A stretch of 64,000 bases of DNA from Fodinibacter sp963695175 (GTDB lineage: Bacteria > Actinomycetota > Actinomycetes > Actinomycetales > Dermatophilaceae): positions 62,001 through 126,000 of the forward strand of contig CAVOGG010000010.1 in NCBI GenBank assembly GCA_963695175.1, given 5' to 3'. This document shows positions 37,922 through 47,006 of the stretch, in pieces. The translations under genes and the position numbers were made by a program. How positions within the stretch are numbered: position 1 is the first letter of the stretch; each line of letters opens with the position of its first letter. The notes below the pieces were generated by a model. It made no database searches. It had not been told where the DNA came from and was given only the letters and a program-made list of their open reading frames with translations.

Positions 37922-39800
37922 GTGACCGCCGACGAGGTGGACTTCGAGGCTTTCGTGACCGCGCGCTTCGCCGAGCTGGTCGCGGTCGCTGCGGTCACCA
38001 CCGGCGACCCCGTGGCCGCCGCAGCGGTGGCCGCCACCGGGCTGGCCTCCGTGGCCGACCGGTGGGCCGAGCTCACTGCAGCCGGGACCCCGGCCTCGGC
38101 CGCCCGCAGCACCGTCCTCACCAGGTCACTGAACGCCCCCCGGACCACCGCGCACGCCGTCACCACCGACCACCTCACCCTCGACGACGGCCACAGACGG
38201 CCACGACGGCGAAGGCTCGGCCACGCGCTCGGCGCTGGCGGCGGTCATCCTCACGGCTCCCGCCACGGCCCGAGCCGCCCTGGCCGTCGCCCACTTCTGG
38301 GACGAGACCCCGGCCCTGGTCGCCGCCTGCGCCCGCGTCGACACCGACGCCGTCGTCGCGGAGCTCGACGCCCTCACGCAGGCCTTGGCGCCCGCCCACG
38401 CCGCCGCGCTCGGACGTCAGGTCGACGACCTCGCCTGGGCCCTGCCGGCCGCGCTCGCAGACACCCTCGAGCACCTTGCCGACACCGCACAGGTGGTCGA
38501 CCCGGTGGCCCTGGTCGCAACCGCCCGCACCCGGGACACCCGGCGGCGGCGCACCCGCGCGGGCGCCCTGCTCGCCGCCGTCGCCCTCGCTGTGGCGGCC
38601 GCGGCCACTACCGCCCTGGCGTGGCCCGACCCGGCGCCGGTCGTCGCGGTGCCCACCCTGGCCCCCGACGCTCAGCAGTGGTCCGCCGTCACCAGCTGGG
38701 CCCCACGCGGCCGCCTGGTCGGCGACCCGGCCGTCACCGCCCTCGTCGCCGCCGAGGCCCGCGACCCAGGGGCGCACCTCCTGTTCGCCGGACCCGTCGG
38801 GGACACCACCGTCGTGGTGATGAGCGGCACACAGCCGCAGGCCCGGGCCGCCGTCGCCCTGGACCCGGGCGTGGTGCCGGGTCCGGACATCGCCCCGCTG
38901 CACCTGAGCCTGTGGACCGCCCCCGCGCGCCGCGGGCCTTCCGCCCTGGCGCCCACCCCGATCAAGGGTGACGACAGTGCCCGCACCAGCGACGTGGTCG
39001 CCCTGAGCATCGACCAGGACGCTGCAGGTGCACCCCCCGTGGTCCTGGTGCTGACCAGGCCCACCGTCACCGAGGGGTTCGCCGTCACCGGCGCCCGCCC
39101 GGACCCTGACGGCCGCATCCGACCGCTCATCCAGTCCCTGGCGCTGACCGGCGGGGTGGCGATGTTCACCCAGAACCCGGGGTACCCCACCAAGGTCGCC
39201 GTCGCCGGATTCACCGGCCCACCCGCCGGAGTCGTCACCGACGGCGACCGCCTCCCCCGGCGGGGCAGCGCCGACGACCTCGCCACCGCACAGCGCACCC
39301 TGCTGGCCGGCGTCGCCGGGTACCCCGTCGGCGCCCTGGACACCCCTTCAGCCCTGGACGCGGTGGTCGACCTCCCCAACCCGGAGGCCGGCATCCTCGG
39401 AGCCGACCCCGGCGACGTGCACGTCACCGTCGTCAGCACGGTCACCGCCGACGGCGGCTGGGTGCGCACCTCTCGCCTGTCCACCAGCAGCGAAACCTCC
39501 AGGTGGGCAACCATCGAGCGCCTGGCCGCGGTCCCCGCCGGCGACCACTCACATGCCCTGCTGCGGGTCGGGGGCGTGCTCCGGCCCACGTTCGTCGCGC
39601 TCGCCCCCGACGCCGCCACCGCCCAGCTCATCACCACCGACGGCCGGCTGCGCGACACCGCCACCATCAAGGGCGGTCTGGCCGTCCTTTCGTCCACCAA
39701 GGACCCGATCACCGCCACGTTCCGGCTGCGCCTGCTCGCTCCGGACGGACACACCGTCTACGACGATGTCCCACCGACCGGCGCGGAGCTGCTCGGCTGA
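37922..39800 (+). CDS. Membrane protein with degenerate sigma-factor-like N-terminus, one frameshift
   Basis: GTG 37922. The N-terminus (FEAFVTARFAELVAVAAVTT then GDPVAAAAVAATGLASVADRW) resembles region 2 of SigE-family ECF sigma factors but lacks the conserved acidic/aromatic core. A break near 38190-38200 (one surplus base) joins it to AALAVAHFWDETPALVAACA. Next come a transmembrane segment AGALLAAVALAVAAAATTALA (about 220) and a roughly 380-residue exported domain of unknown function ending at 39800. It may be a membrane sensor derived from a sigma/anti-sigma pair. That is inference; the family is not recognised. Confidence 0.6.
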
Positions 39801-39935
39801 TGCGCTCACCGCACCTCCTCAGAGGGGTACGACGTCACCGACGCATCGGCGAAAAGGCTCCGGGGAACCGACGGCTGGATCTCACTGACCCTGGCCACGC
39901 AGGACCGGGCGAACATCGAGGCGATCGACACCTGA
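39801..39935 (+). other. Possible coding remnant after the sigma-like membrane gene
   Basis: In frame after the stop at 39800, the stretch to TGA 39933-39935 encodes a natural-looking protein end (YDVTDASAKRLRGTDGWISL, then ATQDRANIEAIDT) without a start codon. It could be the 3' end of a deleted gene or a chance frame. Nothing else is visible between 39801 and 39959. Confidence 0.25.
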
Positions 39936-39959
39936 GGTCGGCTCACTGGCACCGCGGCA

Positions 39960-40385
39960 CTATCGCGGCCCCTCGCACCTGGCCTTGAGGCCGTTGGCCT
40001 CGTTGGCGAGGTAGCGGTCGGTCAGGCCGCGGTAGAAGCGCCCCACCACCGACCCCAACCACCCCGACTGCGACACCGACAGCCGCACGCGCGTCCCGCC
40101 GGCGGGGAGCGGCTCGGCGTCGTGGCGGGCGGTCGTCAGCACCCCCGGCCCGGTCGCCACCCAGGTGAACGAGCGACCCGGCTCCAGCTCGGTGACGACG
40201 TACTCGGTCTCGGGGATGCGCGGCTGGCTGATCCTCGCTCGGCTCCCCGTGCGCAGCGGGCCCTCGTCGAGCCGGCGCACCCACGTCACGGTCGGCGTCC
40301 ACTCCGACCAGTACTCCACATCGCTCAGCACCTCCCACACGCGCTCGGGCGGTGCCGCGATGTCGACGGTGATGCTCTGCTCCAT
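39960..40385 (-). CDS. SRPBCC (polyketide cyclase/START-like) family protein
   Basis: 141 residues from ATG 40385. It shows the lipid-pocket fold signature ITVDIAAPPERVWEVLSDVE followed by YWSEWTPTVTWVRRLDEGPL, a central TEYVVTELEPGRSFTW and a C-terminal helix with GRFYRGLTDRYLANEANGLK. Members bind hydrophobic ligands; no catalytic role can be read. It is 47 bp downstream of the alditol oxidase-like gene on the same strand. Confidence 0.85.
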   Translation of the reverse strand: MEQSITVDIAAPPERVWEVLSDVEYWSEWTPTVTWVRRLDEGPLRTGSRARISQPRIPETEYVVTELEPGRSFTWVATGPGVLTTARHDAEPLPAGGTRVRLSVSQSGWLGSVVGRFYRGLTDRYLANEANGLKARCEGPR

Positions 40386-40432
40386 CGGCCCATCCTGACG
40401 CGGATCTGACCCGATATCGAGATGGTGGTGGG

Positions 40433-41677
40433 TCAGGGGAGGACGCGTTCCAGGAAGTCGTTGGCGAAGACACCGTCGGGGTCCACTCGGCGACGCAGCG
40501 CCGCGAAGTCCGCCAGGCGCGGAAACGCTCTCGCCAGGGCCGGGGCCTGCATCTCGAACACCTTGCCCCAGTGCGGGCGAGGTTCGAAGGGTGCCAGGGC
40601 GCGCTCGACGTCGCGCACCAGCGCCCGCACGGCCGGTTCGTCGCGCACCCACGTGAAGTGGAACCCGACGGTGTCTCGGCCGTAGGCACCGCTGAGCCAG
40701 TGCTGGTCGGGCGCCACCGTCCGGATCTCGGCGACGTGGAGGAGCGGCGTCAACGACGCCGCGATTCCGCGCAGCGCGTCGATGACGCTCACGGCGTGCG
40801 TTCGGGGGATGAAGTACTCGCTCTGCAGCTCCTCCCCCGCACTCGGGGTGAACTCCATCCGGAAGTGCGGCAAGCGGTCGAGCCAGGGTCCGGGCACGCC
40901 GCCCTGGGCGGTCACGGCATCCACCGACCCTCCGCGGATCATGTGCATCGTCGCAGCGGCCGGCAGCGTGTCGAACAGGTGGTCAACGGGCGGCGCCTCG
41001 GAGCGGCTCTTGACCCACAGCTGGTCGACCGTCTGCTCGTCGTAGCGGGTGAACAGGCTGACGCTGTAGCCCGCCGCGGTGATCTCGTCGAAGTGACTCT
41101 CGACGGTGGCCCAGGTCAGCCCGGTGCGGACCTCCTGCCGCACCAGGTAGGTCGGCTCGATGTCGAGCTCGAGCCGGGTGACGATGCCCAGCGCGCCGAG
41201 CGCGACCACGGAACCCTCGAAGTCCGGGTCGCCCCGCTCGACGCGGCGGCTGTCGCCGCCGGGCCCCATGACCTCGAGCGCGGCCACCGCCGAGGCGAGG
41301 GAGCCGTTGCGGTCTCCCGACCCGTGTGTGCCGGTGGCCACCGCACCCGCGACCGAGATGTGCGGCAGGGACGCCAGGTTGGCCAGGGCCCAGCCCTGCT
41401 CCTCCAGCGCCCGGCACAGCTGGCCGTACCGCACCCCACCACCGAGGGAGACGGTCGCGGAGCCGGGGTCGATCCGGATGTCGGGGGCCAGGCCCGCCAG
41501 GTCGACCAGCACCCCCTCGGTGTCGGTCAGGTCGGAGAACGAGTGGCGTGACCCCAGGGCCCGGACCCGCGGGGATCGGGCCACCAGCGAGCGGAGCTCG
41601 TCGAGCGTCGTCGGGCTGGCCATGCCGGCCGCCCGGTACGTGTGGTTCCCGGCCCAGTTCGTCGCGAGGGATGGCAT
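40433..41677 (-). CDS. aldO: Alditol oxidase-like FAD-linked oxidase
   Basis: 414 residues from ATG 41677 (MPSLATNWAGNHTYRAAG); the family start is SDxxxTNWAGNxTY. Its layout closely follows Streptomyces AldO. RVRALGSRHSFSDLTDT holds the His that binds FAD covalently, ASLPHISVAGAVATGTHGSG is the FAD-binding loop, and EIRTVAPDQHWLSGAYGRD is in the substrate domain. The C-terminal HWGKVFEMQ is also conserved. AldO oxidises xylitol and sorbitol at C1 with O2, giving aldose and H2O2. Related sugar-1,4-lactone oxidases are the alternative. Confidence 0.82.
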   Translation of the reverse strand: MPSLATNWAGNHTYRAAGMASPTTLDELRSLVARSPRVRALGSRHSFSDLTDTEGVLVDLAGLAPDIRIDPGSATVSLGGGVRYGQLCRALEEQGWALANLASLPHISVAGAVATGTHGSGDRNGSLASAVAALEVMGPGGDSRRVERGDPDFEGSVVALGALGIVTRLELDIEPTYLVRQEVRTGLTWATVESHFDEITAAGYSVSLFTRYDEQTVDQLWVKSRSEAPPVDHLFDTLPAAATMHMIRGGSVDAVTAQGGVPGPWLDRLPHFRMEFTPSAGEELQSEYFIPRTHAVSVIDALRGIAASLTPLLHVAEIRTVAPDQHWLSGAYGRDTVGFHFTWVRDEPAVRALVRDVERALAPFEPRPHWGKVFEMQAPALARAFPRLADFAALRRRVDPDGVFANDFLERVLP

Positions 41678-41839
41678 GACAGCTGACTCACTCTCACTCG
41701 TTCGTTGACTGGCATCGTGCCAGTCAACGGTCACGAGCTGCTGGCCCGGGCCAGCAGATGTGCCCGCGCCGCGATCTTCGCCGCTCACCCATGCGTCGAA
41801 CGGGAAGGGGTGGAATCGACAGCACGCGCGCGCTTCTCG

Positions 41840-42365
41840 TCATCGACTACTGCCGGATGCCGGATGCCGGATGCCGCGCACCATCCGGATCTCGTGCACC
41901 CCGCGCTCCACCTGGGCTGCCCCGTCGGGAACGAAGCCGTGCTTGCGGTAGAACGCCTGCGCACGTGGGTTCGGGTCGGCCACCCAGAGCGCCACCGACT
42001 CCTCCGGGTCGACGACCGCGTCCAGCAGCGCCGGCCCGGCACCCGTGCCGTGGTCGGCCGCGTACACATAGAGCACGTACAGCTGCCGTCACCCACGCCG
42101 GCCCGGAATCCCGGGGCGGCCCCGACATGGCGACCCCGACCAGGTCGCCGTCCCGCTCGGCGACAGCCGCCCGGTTCTCGCGGTAGCGCTCGTCGGTCAA
42201 CGCGACGGTCCAGAACCGCTCCCGCGCAGCCACGAAGCCGGGGTCGTCGAGCACCGCGTCCGGCATGAGTCCCCGGTACGTCTCCTGCCAGCACCGCACG
42301 ATCACGCGCGCCATCTGCGCGACGTCCTCGACCCGAGCCGGACGAACCGTCAGTGAGGAGCCCAC
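41840..42365 (-). CDS. GNAT family N-acetyltransferase, one frameshift
   Basis: GTG 42365 (VGSSLTVRPARVEDVAQMAR) begins a GNAT domain with RCWQETYRGLMPDAVLDDPG. Near 42085-42100 one surplus base breaks the frame; the remainder reads LYVYAADHGTGAGPALLDAV (the acetyl-CoA-binding region, motif A), then VADPNPRAQAFYRKHGFVPDG to 41840. The end of the gene runs through three tandem copies of GGATGCCG. The acceptor substrate is unknown. Confidence 0.75.
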
Positions 42366-42449
42366 GGCCGAAATCGTAGGCCGCCGACCACTGCCACGCG
42401 CTGCACTTCTGACCTGGTCAGCAGTGACGCCCGGGTCGAGGATGAGGAC

Positions 42450-42752
42450 ATGACAACCGGAGCGGCGGAGCACGAGCACGCGGTGCACCCGCACTGCTGG
42501 TGCTGCGGCAACACGTTCGACGACTCGGACCTGACCCACTTGGGTGCGAACCCCCAGGTCGCGGTGTGCGCCGGGTGCGCCCACTGGTTGAACCGGCGGG
42601 CCCGGGCAGCGGCAGACCGCGGTCTGGGGACCCCGGGTGCCCGGGTGCGCCGAGTCGTCGGCTCGGCCCGCGGCCGGGTCATGAGGGCCGGAGCCCACGA
42701 CTGGCCGGTGATCGGCGCCCTGTTGCGACGCCTTGACCGGCACCTTCCGTGA
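42450..42752 (+). CDS. Small zinc-ribbon-like protein
   Basis: 100 residues from ATG 42450. A His-rich start (EHEHAVHPHCWCCGN) and a second Cys pair (VAVCAGCAHWLNRR) form a CxxC...CxxC zinc ribbon (Cys16/18/19 and Cys40/43). A basic Arg-rich C-terminal half follows. I do not recognise a named family. It is divergent from the GNAT gene and convergent with the gene ending at 42786. Confidence 0.65.
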   Translation: MTTGAAEHEHAVHPHCWCCGNTFDDSDLTHLGANPQVAVCAGCAHWLNRRARAAADRGLGTPGARVRRVVGSARGRVMRAGAHDWPVIGALLRRLDRHLP

Positions 42753-42792
42753 CGGCTGATCGAGGACCCCTGACCCGTGGACTCGTCAGCCG
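42753..42792. terminator. Bidirectional terminator between convergent genes
   Basis: CGGCTGA/TCAGCCG and CGAG/CTCG form a bulged stem that begins right after the stop at 42752 and includes the minus-strand stop at 42786. Confidence 0.5.
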
Positions 42793-43262
42793 GCGACGGC
42801 TTCCTTCACCTTGTCGATCATGGCCTGCTCGCGGTCGCTGACCTGCACCGCACCGAAGCCCATGAAGCCACCGTCCTTGGCGGCATCCGCCGCGGCCTGC
42901 GCGGCGGTCACCAGCCAGGTACCGAACGCCGCACGCTCCTCGACCGACGCCTTGGCCCCGACGATCGCGACGACACCGCGCAGCTCCTCGAGCACGCCCT
43001 CACCCGGGTTCGGGCCGGCCGGCTTGAACCCCTTGAGCGGGTTGTCGCGCTTCTGCGCCAGCTCCTGGATGTCCAACGCGATCTCGCTGAGCAGCTGCTC
43101 GCGCGACGGGGGGTTGGTCGCGTTCTTCAGCGTCGCCATCGACTCCTTGGCCATCTCGAACGGGCCGCCCGGGTCGGCCAGCGAGATCGCGAGCCCGGCC
43201 ACGAGCGGGGCTCGCCGAACGCGGGTCCACTCGTCCTCGGTGAAGTCGTTCTTCGTCGTCAC
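42786..43262 (-). CDS. Uncharacterised helical protein coupled to OsmC
   Basis: 158 residues from GTG 43262, which overlaps the OsmC stop as GTGA. The protein is soluble and largely helical, with FTEDEWTRVRRAPLVAGLAI, FEMAKESMATLKNATNPPS and a C-terminal GAVQVSDREQAMIDKVKEAV. I do not recognise the family. The tight coupling suggests a role linked to the OsmC-type peroxidase. Confidence 0.7.
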   Translation of the reverse strand: MTTKNDFTEDEWTRVRRAPLVAGLAISLADPGGPFEMAKESMATLKNATNPPSREQLLSEIALDIQELAQKRDNPLKGFKPAGPNPGEGVLEELRGVVAIVGAKASVEERAAFGTWLVTAAQAAADAAKDGGFMGFGAVQVSDREQAMIDKVKEAVAG

Positions 43263-43699
43263 GACGGGTCCTGCCCCTGGTCGAACTGCACCTCGAGCGT
43301 GATCGGCACCGACAGCGCCTGGCTGACCGGGCAGCCGGTCTTGGCGGCCTGGGCCGCCTCCTCGAACTGCTCGGCGGTGATGCCGGGCACGGCACCGACG
43401 ACCTTGAGCGCGACGCCGGTGATGCCGGTGCCGGGCTGGAAGGTGACGTCGGCGGTGGTGTCGATCGTGGTCGGCGGCGTGCCGGCCTTCGCGAGCCCGT
43501 TCGACAACGCCATCGAGTAGCACGTCGAGTGGGCGGCCGCGATGAGCTCCTCGGGGCTGGTCTTGCCGTTCGCCGCCTCGGCGCGCGCGGGCCAGGACAC
43601 GTCGTACGTGCCGATGCCGCTCGACTCGAGCGACACCTGGCCGGCGCCCTCCATGAGGGAGCCCTCCCAGTGGGCGGAAGCGGTGCGGGTGGTCGCCAT
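43259..43699 (-). CDS. OsmC family peroxiredoxin
   Basis: 146 residues from ATG 43699 (MATTRTASAHWEGSLMEGAG). The two redox Cys are in the usual places: TSPEELIAAAHSTCYSMAL (about Cys60) and AAQAAKTGCPVSQAL (about Cys123). OsmC/Ohr proteins reduce organic hydroperoxides using lipoylated or thiol partners. Its stop overlaps the start of the unknown gene at 43262. ECH lies divergently upstream. Confidence 0.92.
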   Translation of the reverse strand: MATTRTASAHWEGSLMEGAGQVSLESSGIGTYDVSWPARAEAANGKTSPEELIAAAHSTCYSMALSNGLAKAGTPPTTIDTTADVTFQPGTGITGVALKVVGAVPGITAEQFEEAAQAAKTGCPVSQALSVPITLEVQFDQGQDPS

Positions 43700-43850
43700 C
43701 AGTTGTTCTCCTCGTGTCGGGGGTACTCGTGCCGAGTGTGCCTCTCAGCCTTGTCGCGTCGGGCGATCGTGACAAGCCGGTGCCGAGGGTCGAACCCGGA
43801 TGCCGCGGACCGGGCCCGGCATCGGGGCACCTGCTCGGTACTGTCGAGGG

Positions 43851-44582
43851 GTGCCCATCCACCTCGAGACCACCGACCGGGTCGCCACCGTCACGATCGA
43901 CCGCACCCACCGCCGCAACGCCCTGAACCTCGAGGCTCTCGAGGACCTCCACCGCGCCGTGGTCAGCGCACTGGCCGGCGGCGCGCGCGGCATCGTGGTC
44001 ACCGGCGCCGAGGGACACTTCTGTGCCGGCGCCGACCTCACCGAGCTCGAGGACGTCTCGTTCACCTCCCGCCTCGCCCAGGTGCTCGAACACCTCGCCG
44101 CCGCGCCGGTGACGACGGTCGCCGCCATCGACGGCTCCTGCATGGGCCTCGGGATGCAGCTCGCGATCGCCTGCGACGTCCGGGTCGTCGGCCCGACCGC
44201 GAAGTTCGCCGTCCCGGTCGCCAAGCTCGGCCTGATGGTCGACCACTGGACCCTCGACCGGGTCGCCCGCACCTGGGGCGAGGGCGCCGCCCGGCTGATG
44301 GTGCTCACCGGCGCGGTGCTGGATGCCGATGACGCCTGGCGCCTCGGGTTCGCCCAGCAACGCGGCGACCTGGCCGATGCGCAGGCCCTGGCCGCCCGGG
44401 CGGCGGCGCTCGCCCCGCTCAGCCAGGTCGGCTCGAAGATCGGCTTCGACGCCCACCACGACAACCACGCCGAGGTCGCCCGCTACGAGGCCGCGTTCGC
44501 GTCGGCCTGGGCCAGCGAGGACCTGGCCGAGGGCCGTCGCGCCTTCACCGAGCGCCGCACGCCGGCCTTCCGGGGGCAGTGA
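43851..44582 (+). CDS. Enoyl-CoA hydratase/isomerase family protein
   Basis: 243 residues from GTG 43851. The crotonase fold is shown by ATVTIDRTHRRNALNLEAL, the oxyanion-hole segments GHFCAGADLTELEDVSF and IDGSCMGLGMQLAIACDVRV, and AKFAVPVAKLGLMVDHWTLD. The Glu usually found at the second catalytic position is not obvious, so hydratase activity is not assured. The downstream GNAT gene starts at once. Confidence 0.88.
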   Translation: MPIHLETTDRVATVTIDRTHRRNALNLEALEDLHRAVVSALAGGARGIVVTGAEGHFCAGADLTELEDVSFTSRLAQVLEHLAAAPVTTVAAIDGSCMGLGMQLAIACDVRVVGPTAKFAVPVAKLGLMVDHWTLDRVARTWGEGAARLMVLTGAVLDADDAWRLGFAQQRGDLADAQALAARAAALAPLSQVGSKIGFDAHHDNHAEVARYEAAFASAWASEDLAEGRRAFTERRTPAFRGQ

Positions 44583-44583
44583 C

Positions 44584-45199
44584 GTGGCCGACGACCACGA
44601 CCACAACCACGGCCACGGCGCACGGGCACGGGCACGACCACCCTTCCGGGCCGGTGGCCGACGCGAGTGTTCGTCGGGCCCGCCCCAACGACGCCCCGGC
44701 CGTCGGCATGGTGCAGGCGACCGTGTTCCGCGAGGCGTACGCCGGTCGCGTCCCCGACGACGTCGTCTCCCTCTTCGAGCCGGACGCCTTCGCCCGCACC
44801 TGGCGCCAGAGCCTGGCGGCCCCGCCCGAGGGCGTGCACCGCCTGCTCGTCGCGTGTGCCGGCGACCAGGTCGTCGGCCTCGCCGCGATCGGCCCGTCGC
44901 AGGACCCGGATGCCGGTAGCGCGGCCGGTGAGGTCACCGTGCTGGCCGTGCACCCCGACGCCCGCCGCCAGGGCCACGGCTCGCGCCTGCTGAACGCGAG
45001 CGTCGACCTGCTCGCCGAGGCCGGCGCCGAGTCGGTCACGCTGTGGCTCCTCACCGACGACGAGCGCACCCGCGCCTTCCTGACCGCCTCGGGGTTCGCC
45101 CCGGACGGCGCCTTCCGCGACCGCGTCGTCTCCCCCGACGGCGACACGCTGCGCGAGGTGCGCCTCACCGCCGACCTCGGGGAGGACCCGGCCGAGTGA
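44584..45199 (+). CDS. GNAT acetyltransferase with His-rich N-terminus, one frameshift
   Basis: GTG 44584 (VADDHDHNHGHG) starts one base after the upstream stop. After one surplus base near 44618-44620, the frame continues HGHGHDHPSGPVADASVRRA into a full GNAT domain. LLVACAGDQVVGLAAIGPSQ and TVLAVHPDARRQGHGSRLLN (motif A, acetyl-CoA binding) lead to TASGFAPDGAFRDRVVSPDG. The alternate GTG 44579 would give a poly-Thr N-terminus and looks artefactual. The Asp/His-rich leader suggests metal binding. It overlaps azlC by GTGA. Confidence 0.75.
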
Positions 45200-45966
45200 G
45201 CGAGGGAGCGAGCGAGGCAGCGACCGAGCCGACCCTGCCCGACGCCCGCCGGCGCGAGGTCGTCCGGCAGGCCTGGAGCGTCGGCGTCGCCAGCGGCACC
45301 TACGGCATCAGCTTCGGAGCCCTCGCCGTCGCGGCCGGCCTCGACCTCTGGCAGGCGCAGGTGCTGTCGCTGCTGATGTTCACCGGCGGCTCGCAGTTCG
45401 CCTTCGTCAGCATCATCGGCACCGGCGGCCTGGGCGCGGCGCCGGCGGCGATCGCGACGGCATCGATGCTCGGCATCCGCAACGGGCTCTACGGCCTGCA
45501 GACCTCACGGTTCCTCGGGGTCAGCGGCGTGCGCCGGGTCGTTGCCGCCCAGCTCACCATCGACGAGTCGACGGCGGTCGGCATCGCCCAGCCCGAGCTG
45601 CGCGCCCAGCGACTCGGGTTCTGGCAGACCGGCCTTGCCGTGTTCGTGCTGTGGAACCTCTCCACGCTCGCCGGCGCCCTCCTCGGCAACGCCTTCGGCG
45701 ACCCGCGCACACTCGGTCTGGATGCCGCCGCTGCCGCCGCCTTCGTCGCCCTCCTCTGGCCACGCCTGCGCAGCCGCGACGCCACGGCCACCGCCGTGCT
45801 CGCGGTCTTCATCGCCCTGCTGACCTCGCCGATCCTGCCCGCCGGCGTGCCGGTCATCCTGGCCGCCACGGCAGCACTCGTCGTGGGGCTTCGCCACCCC
45901 GGGCGCCACGAGGGCCCGCTCGAGGGCGCCGACGGCACCCTGCCCGGATCGGACCCGACGCCGTGA
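45196..45966 (+). CDS. azlC: AzlC family branched-chain amino-acid exporter subunit
   Basis: 256 residues from GTG 45196. Family motifs SGTYGISFGALAVAAGLDL, then SLLMFTGGSQFAFVSIIGTG and ASMLGIRNGLYGLQTSRFLG are present, with about seven hydrophobic segments. With AzlD it exports branched-chain or related amino acids through the cell membrane. Its stop overlaps azlD by GTGA. Confidence 0.93.
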   Translation: MSEGASEAATEPTLPDARRREVVRQAWSVGVASGTYGISFGALAVAAGLDLWQAQVLSLLMFTGGSQFAFVSIIGTGGLGAAPAAIATASMLGIRNGLYGLQTSRFLGVSGVRRVVAAQLTIDESTAVGIAQPELRAQRLGFWQTGLAVFVLWNLSTLAGALLGNAFGDPRTLGLDAAAAAAFVALLWPRLRSRDATATAVLAVFIALLTSPILPAGVPVILAATAALVVGLRHPGRHEGPLEGADGTLPGSDPTP

Positions 45967-46277
45967 CGCTCTGGGTCGCCGTCGTCGTCGCCTCGGTGGC
46001 GTCGCTGCTCATCAAGCTGGCGGGCTACCTGGTGCCCGACACCTGGCTCGCGGGCGAGCGCACCCAGCGGGTCACCACCTTGCTGCCGGTGGCCCTGCTC
46101 GCGGCCCTCGTCGTCGTGCAGACAGTCGTCGGGCCGGGCGGCTCACTCGTCCTCGACGCGCGGATCGTCGCCGTGGGCGTCGCCGTCGTCCTGCTGATGC
46201 TGCGGGCCAACTTCCTGGTGATCGTGCTGGCCGCCGGGGCCACCGCTGCGCTGCTGCGGGCGCTCGGCTGGGGTTGA
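45963..46277 (+). CDS. azlD: AzlD family membrane protein
   Basis: 104 residues from GTG 45963. About four membrane spans, with the family pattern IKLAGYLVPDTWLAGERTQR and ARIVAVGVAVVLLMLRANFL. It is the small partner of AzlC in the exporter and is translationally coupled to it. Confidence 0.92.
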   Translation: MTLWVAVVVASVASLLIKLAGYLVPDTWLAGERTQRVTTLLPVALLAALVVVQTVVGPGGSLVLDARIVAVGVAVVLLMLRANFLVIVLAAGATAALLRALGWG

Positions 46278-46298
46278 GCCGGGAGGGTTCGAGGCCGG

Positions 46299-47006
46299 CT
46301 ACGCCTCGAGCGCGGCGCGGTAGCGCGCCAGCACGATCTCGACGAGCAGCGGGTGCGGCGCGATCGGCGCGGTGACGACGTCGCCACCCGACTCCTCGAC
46401 CCGCCGCTGGAAGATCCCCGGCGCCAGCAGGTAGGACGCCACGGCGACCGGCGCCCCGCCCGCGGCGTTGCGGGCCGCCGTCACGGCGTCGGCCACCGTG
46501 GGCACCGGCCCGGCGGCATATCCGAGGTGCACCGTTCCGCCCCAACGCTGTTCGAGCCGGGCCGCCATGTCCGCGCTGTCGGCCTGCGCCCGGGCGTCAC
46601 TCGACCCGGCCGGGGCCAACACCACCGACCCACCGCGCAGCGCGCCCGCACCCTCGAGCCGCTCCACGAGAACGTCGACGAGCAGGTCGTCCGGCCCGAG
46701 CGCTCCGGTGCTGCGCACGTCGGTGCGGTCGGCGACGGCGTGCGCGATGTCGACGTGCACGTGGTAGCCCGCCGCGAGCAGCAGCGGCACGACCACGCCG
46801 GCGACGGCATCCCCCTCGGCGCTCGGCAGTCCGGCGACGACCTCGGCGACGTCCGGCCCGTGCACGTCGACGTAGGCCTCGAGCACCTCGACGCCGGGCA
46901 GCCGCTCGGCGACCGCGGCCACCACCTCGCGCACGGTCTCGCGCCCGAGTGGGTCGCGGGTGCCGTGCGCGCACAGGACGAGCGCGGGGCGGGGCGCGTC
47001 AGGCAT
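46299..47006 (-). CDS. Sirohydrochlorin chelatase/CbiX family protein
   Basis: 235 residues from ATG 47006. The N-terminal half has the metal-binding His in ALVLCAHGTRDPLGRETV and VPLLLAAGYHVHVDI. The second half repeats the fold (VAVASYLLAPGIFQRRVEES). It probably inserts Fe2+ (or Co2+) into sirohydrochlorin. The gene overlaps cobA by 8 bp, and that enzyme makes its substrate precursor, so a sirohaem pathway is likely, as used by nitrite/sulfite reductases. Confidence 0.88.
   Translation of the reverse strand: MPDAPRPALVLCAHGTRDPLGRETVREVVAAVAERLPGVEVLEAYVDVHGPDVAEVVAGLPSAEGDAVAGVVVPLLLAAGYHVHVDIAHAVADRTDVRSTGALGPDDLLVDVLVERLEGAGALRGGSVVLAPAGSSDARAQADSADMAARLEQRWGGTVHLGYAAGPVPTVADAVTAARNAAGGAPVAVASYLLAPGIFQRRVEESGGDVVTAPIAPHPLLVEIVLARYRAALEA

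Noticed and set aside
42786..44606. 606-codon minus-strand frame over the OsmC and ECH genes
   Set aside because: Only the part below 43262 is coding; the rest is out of frame with OsmC and antisense to ECH.
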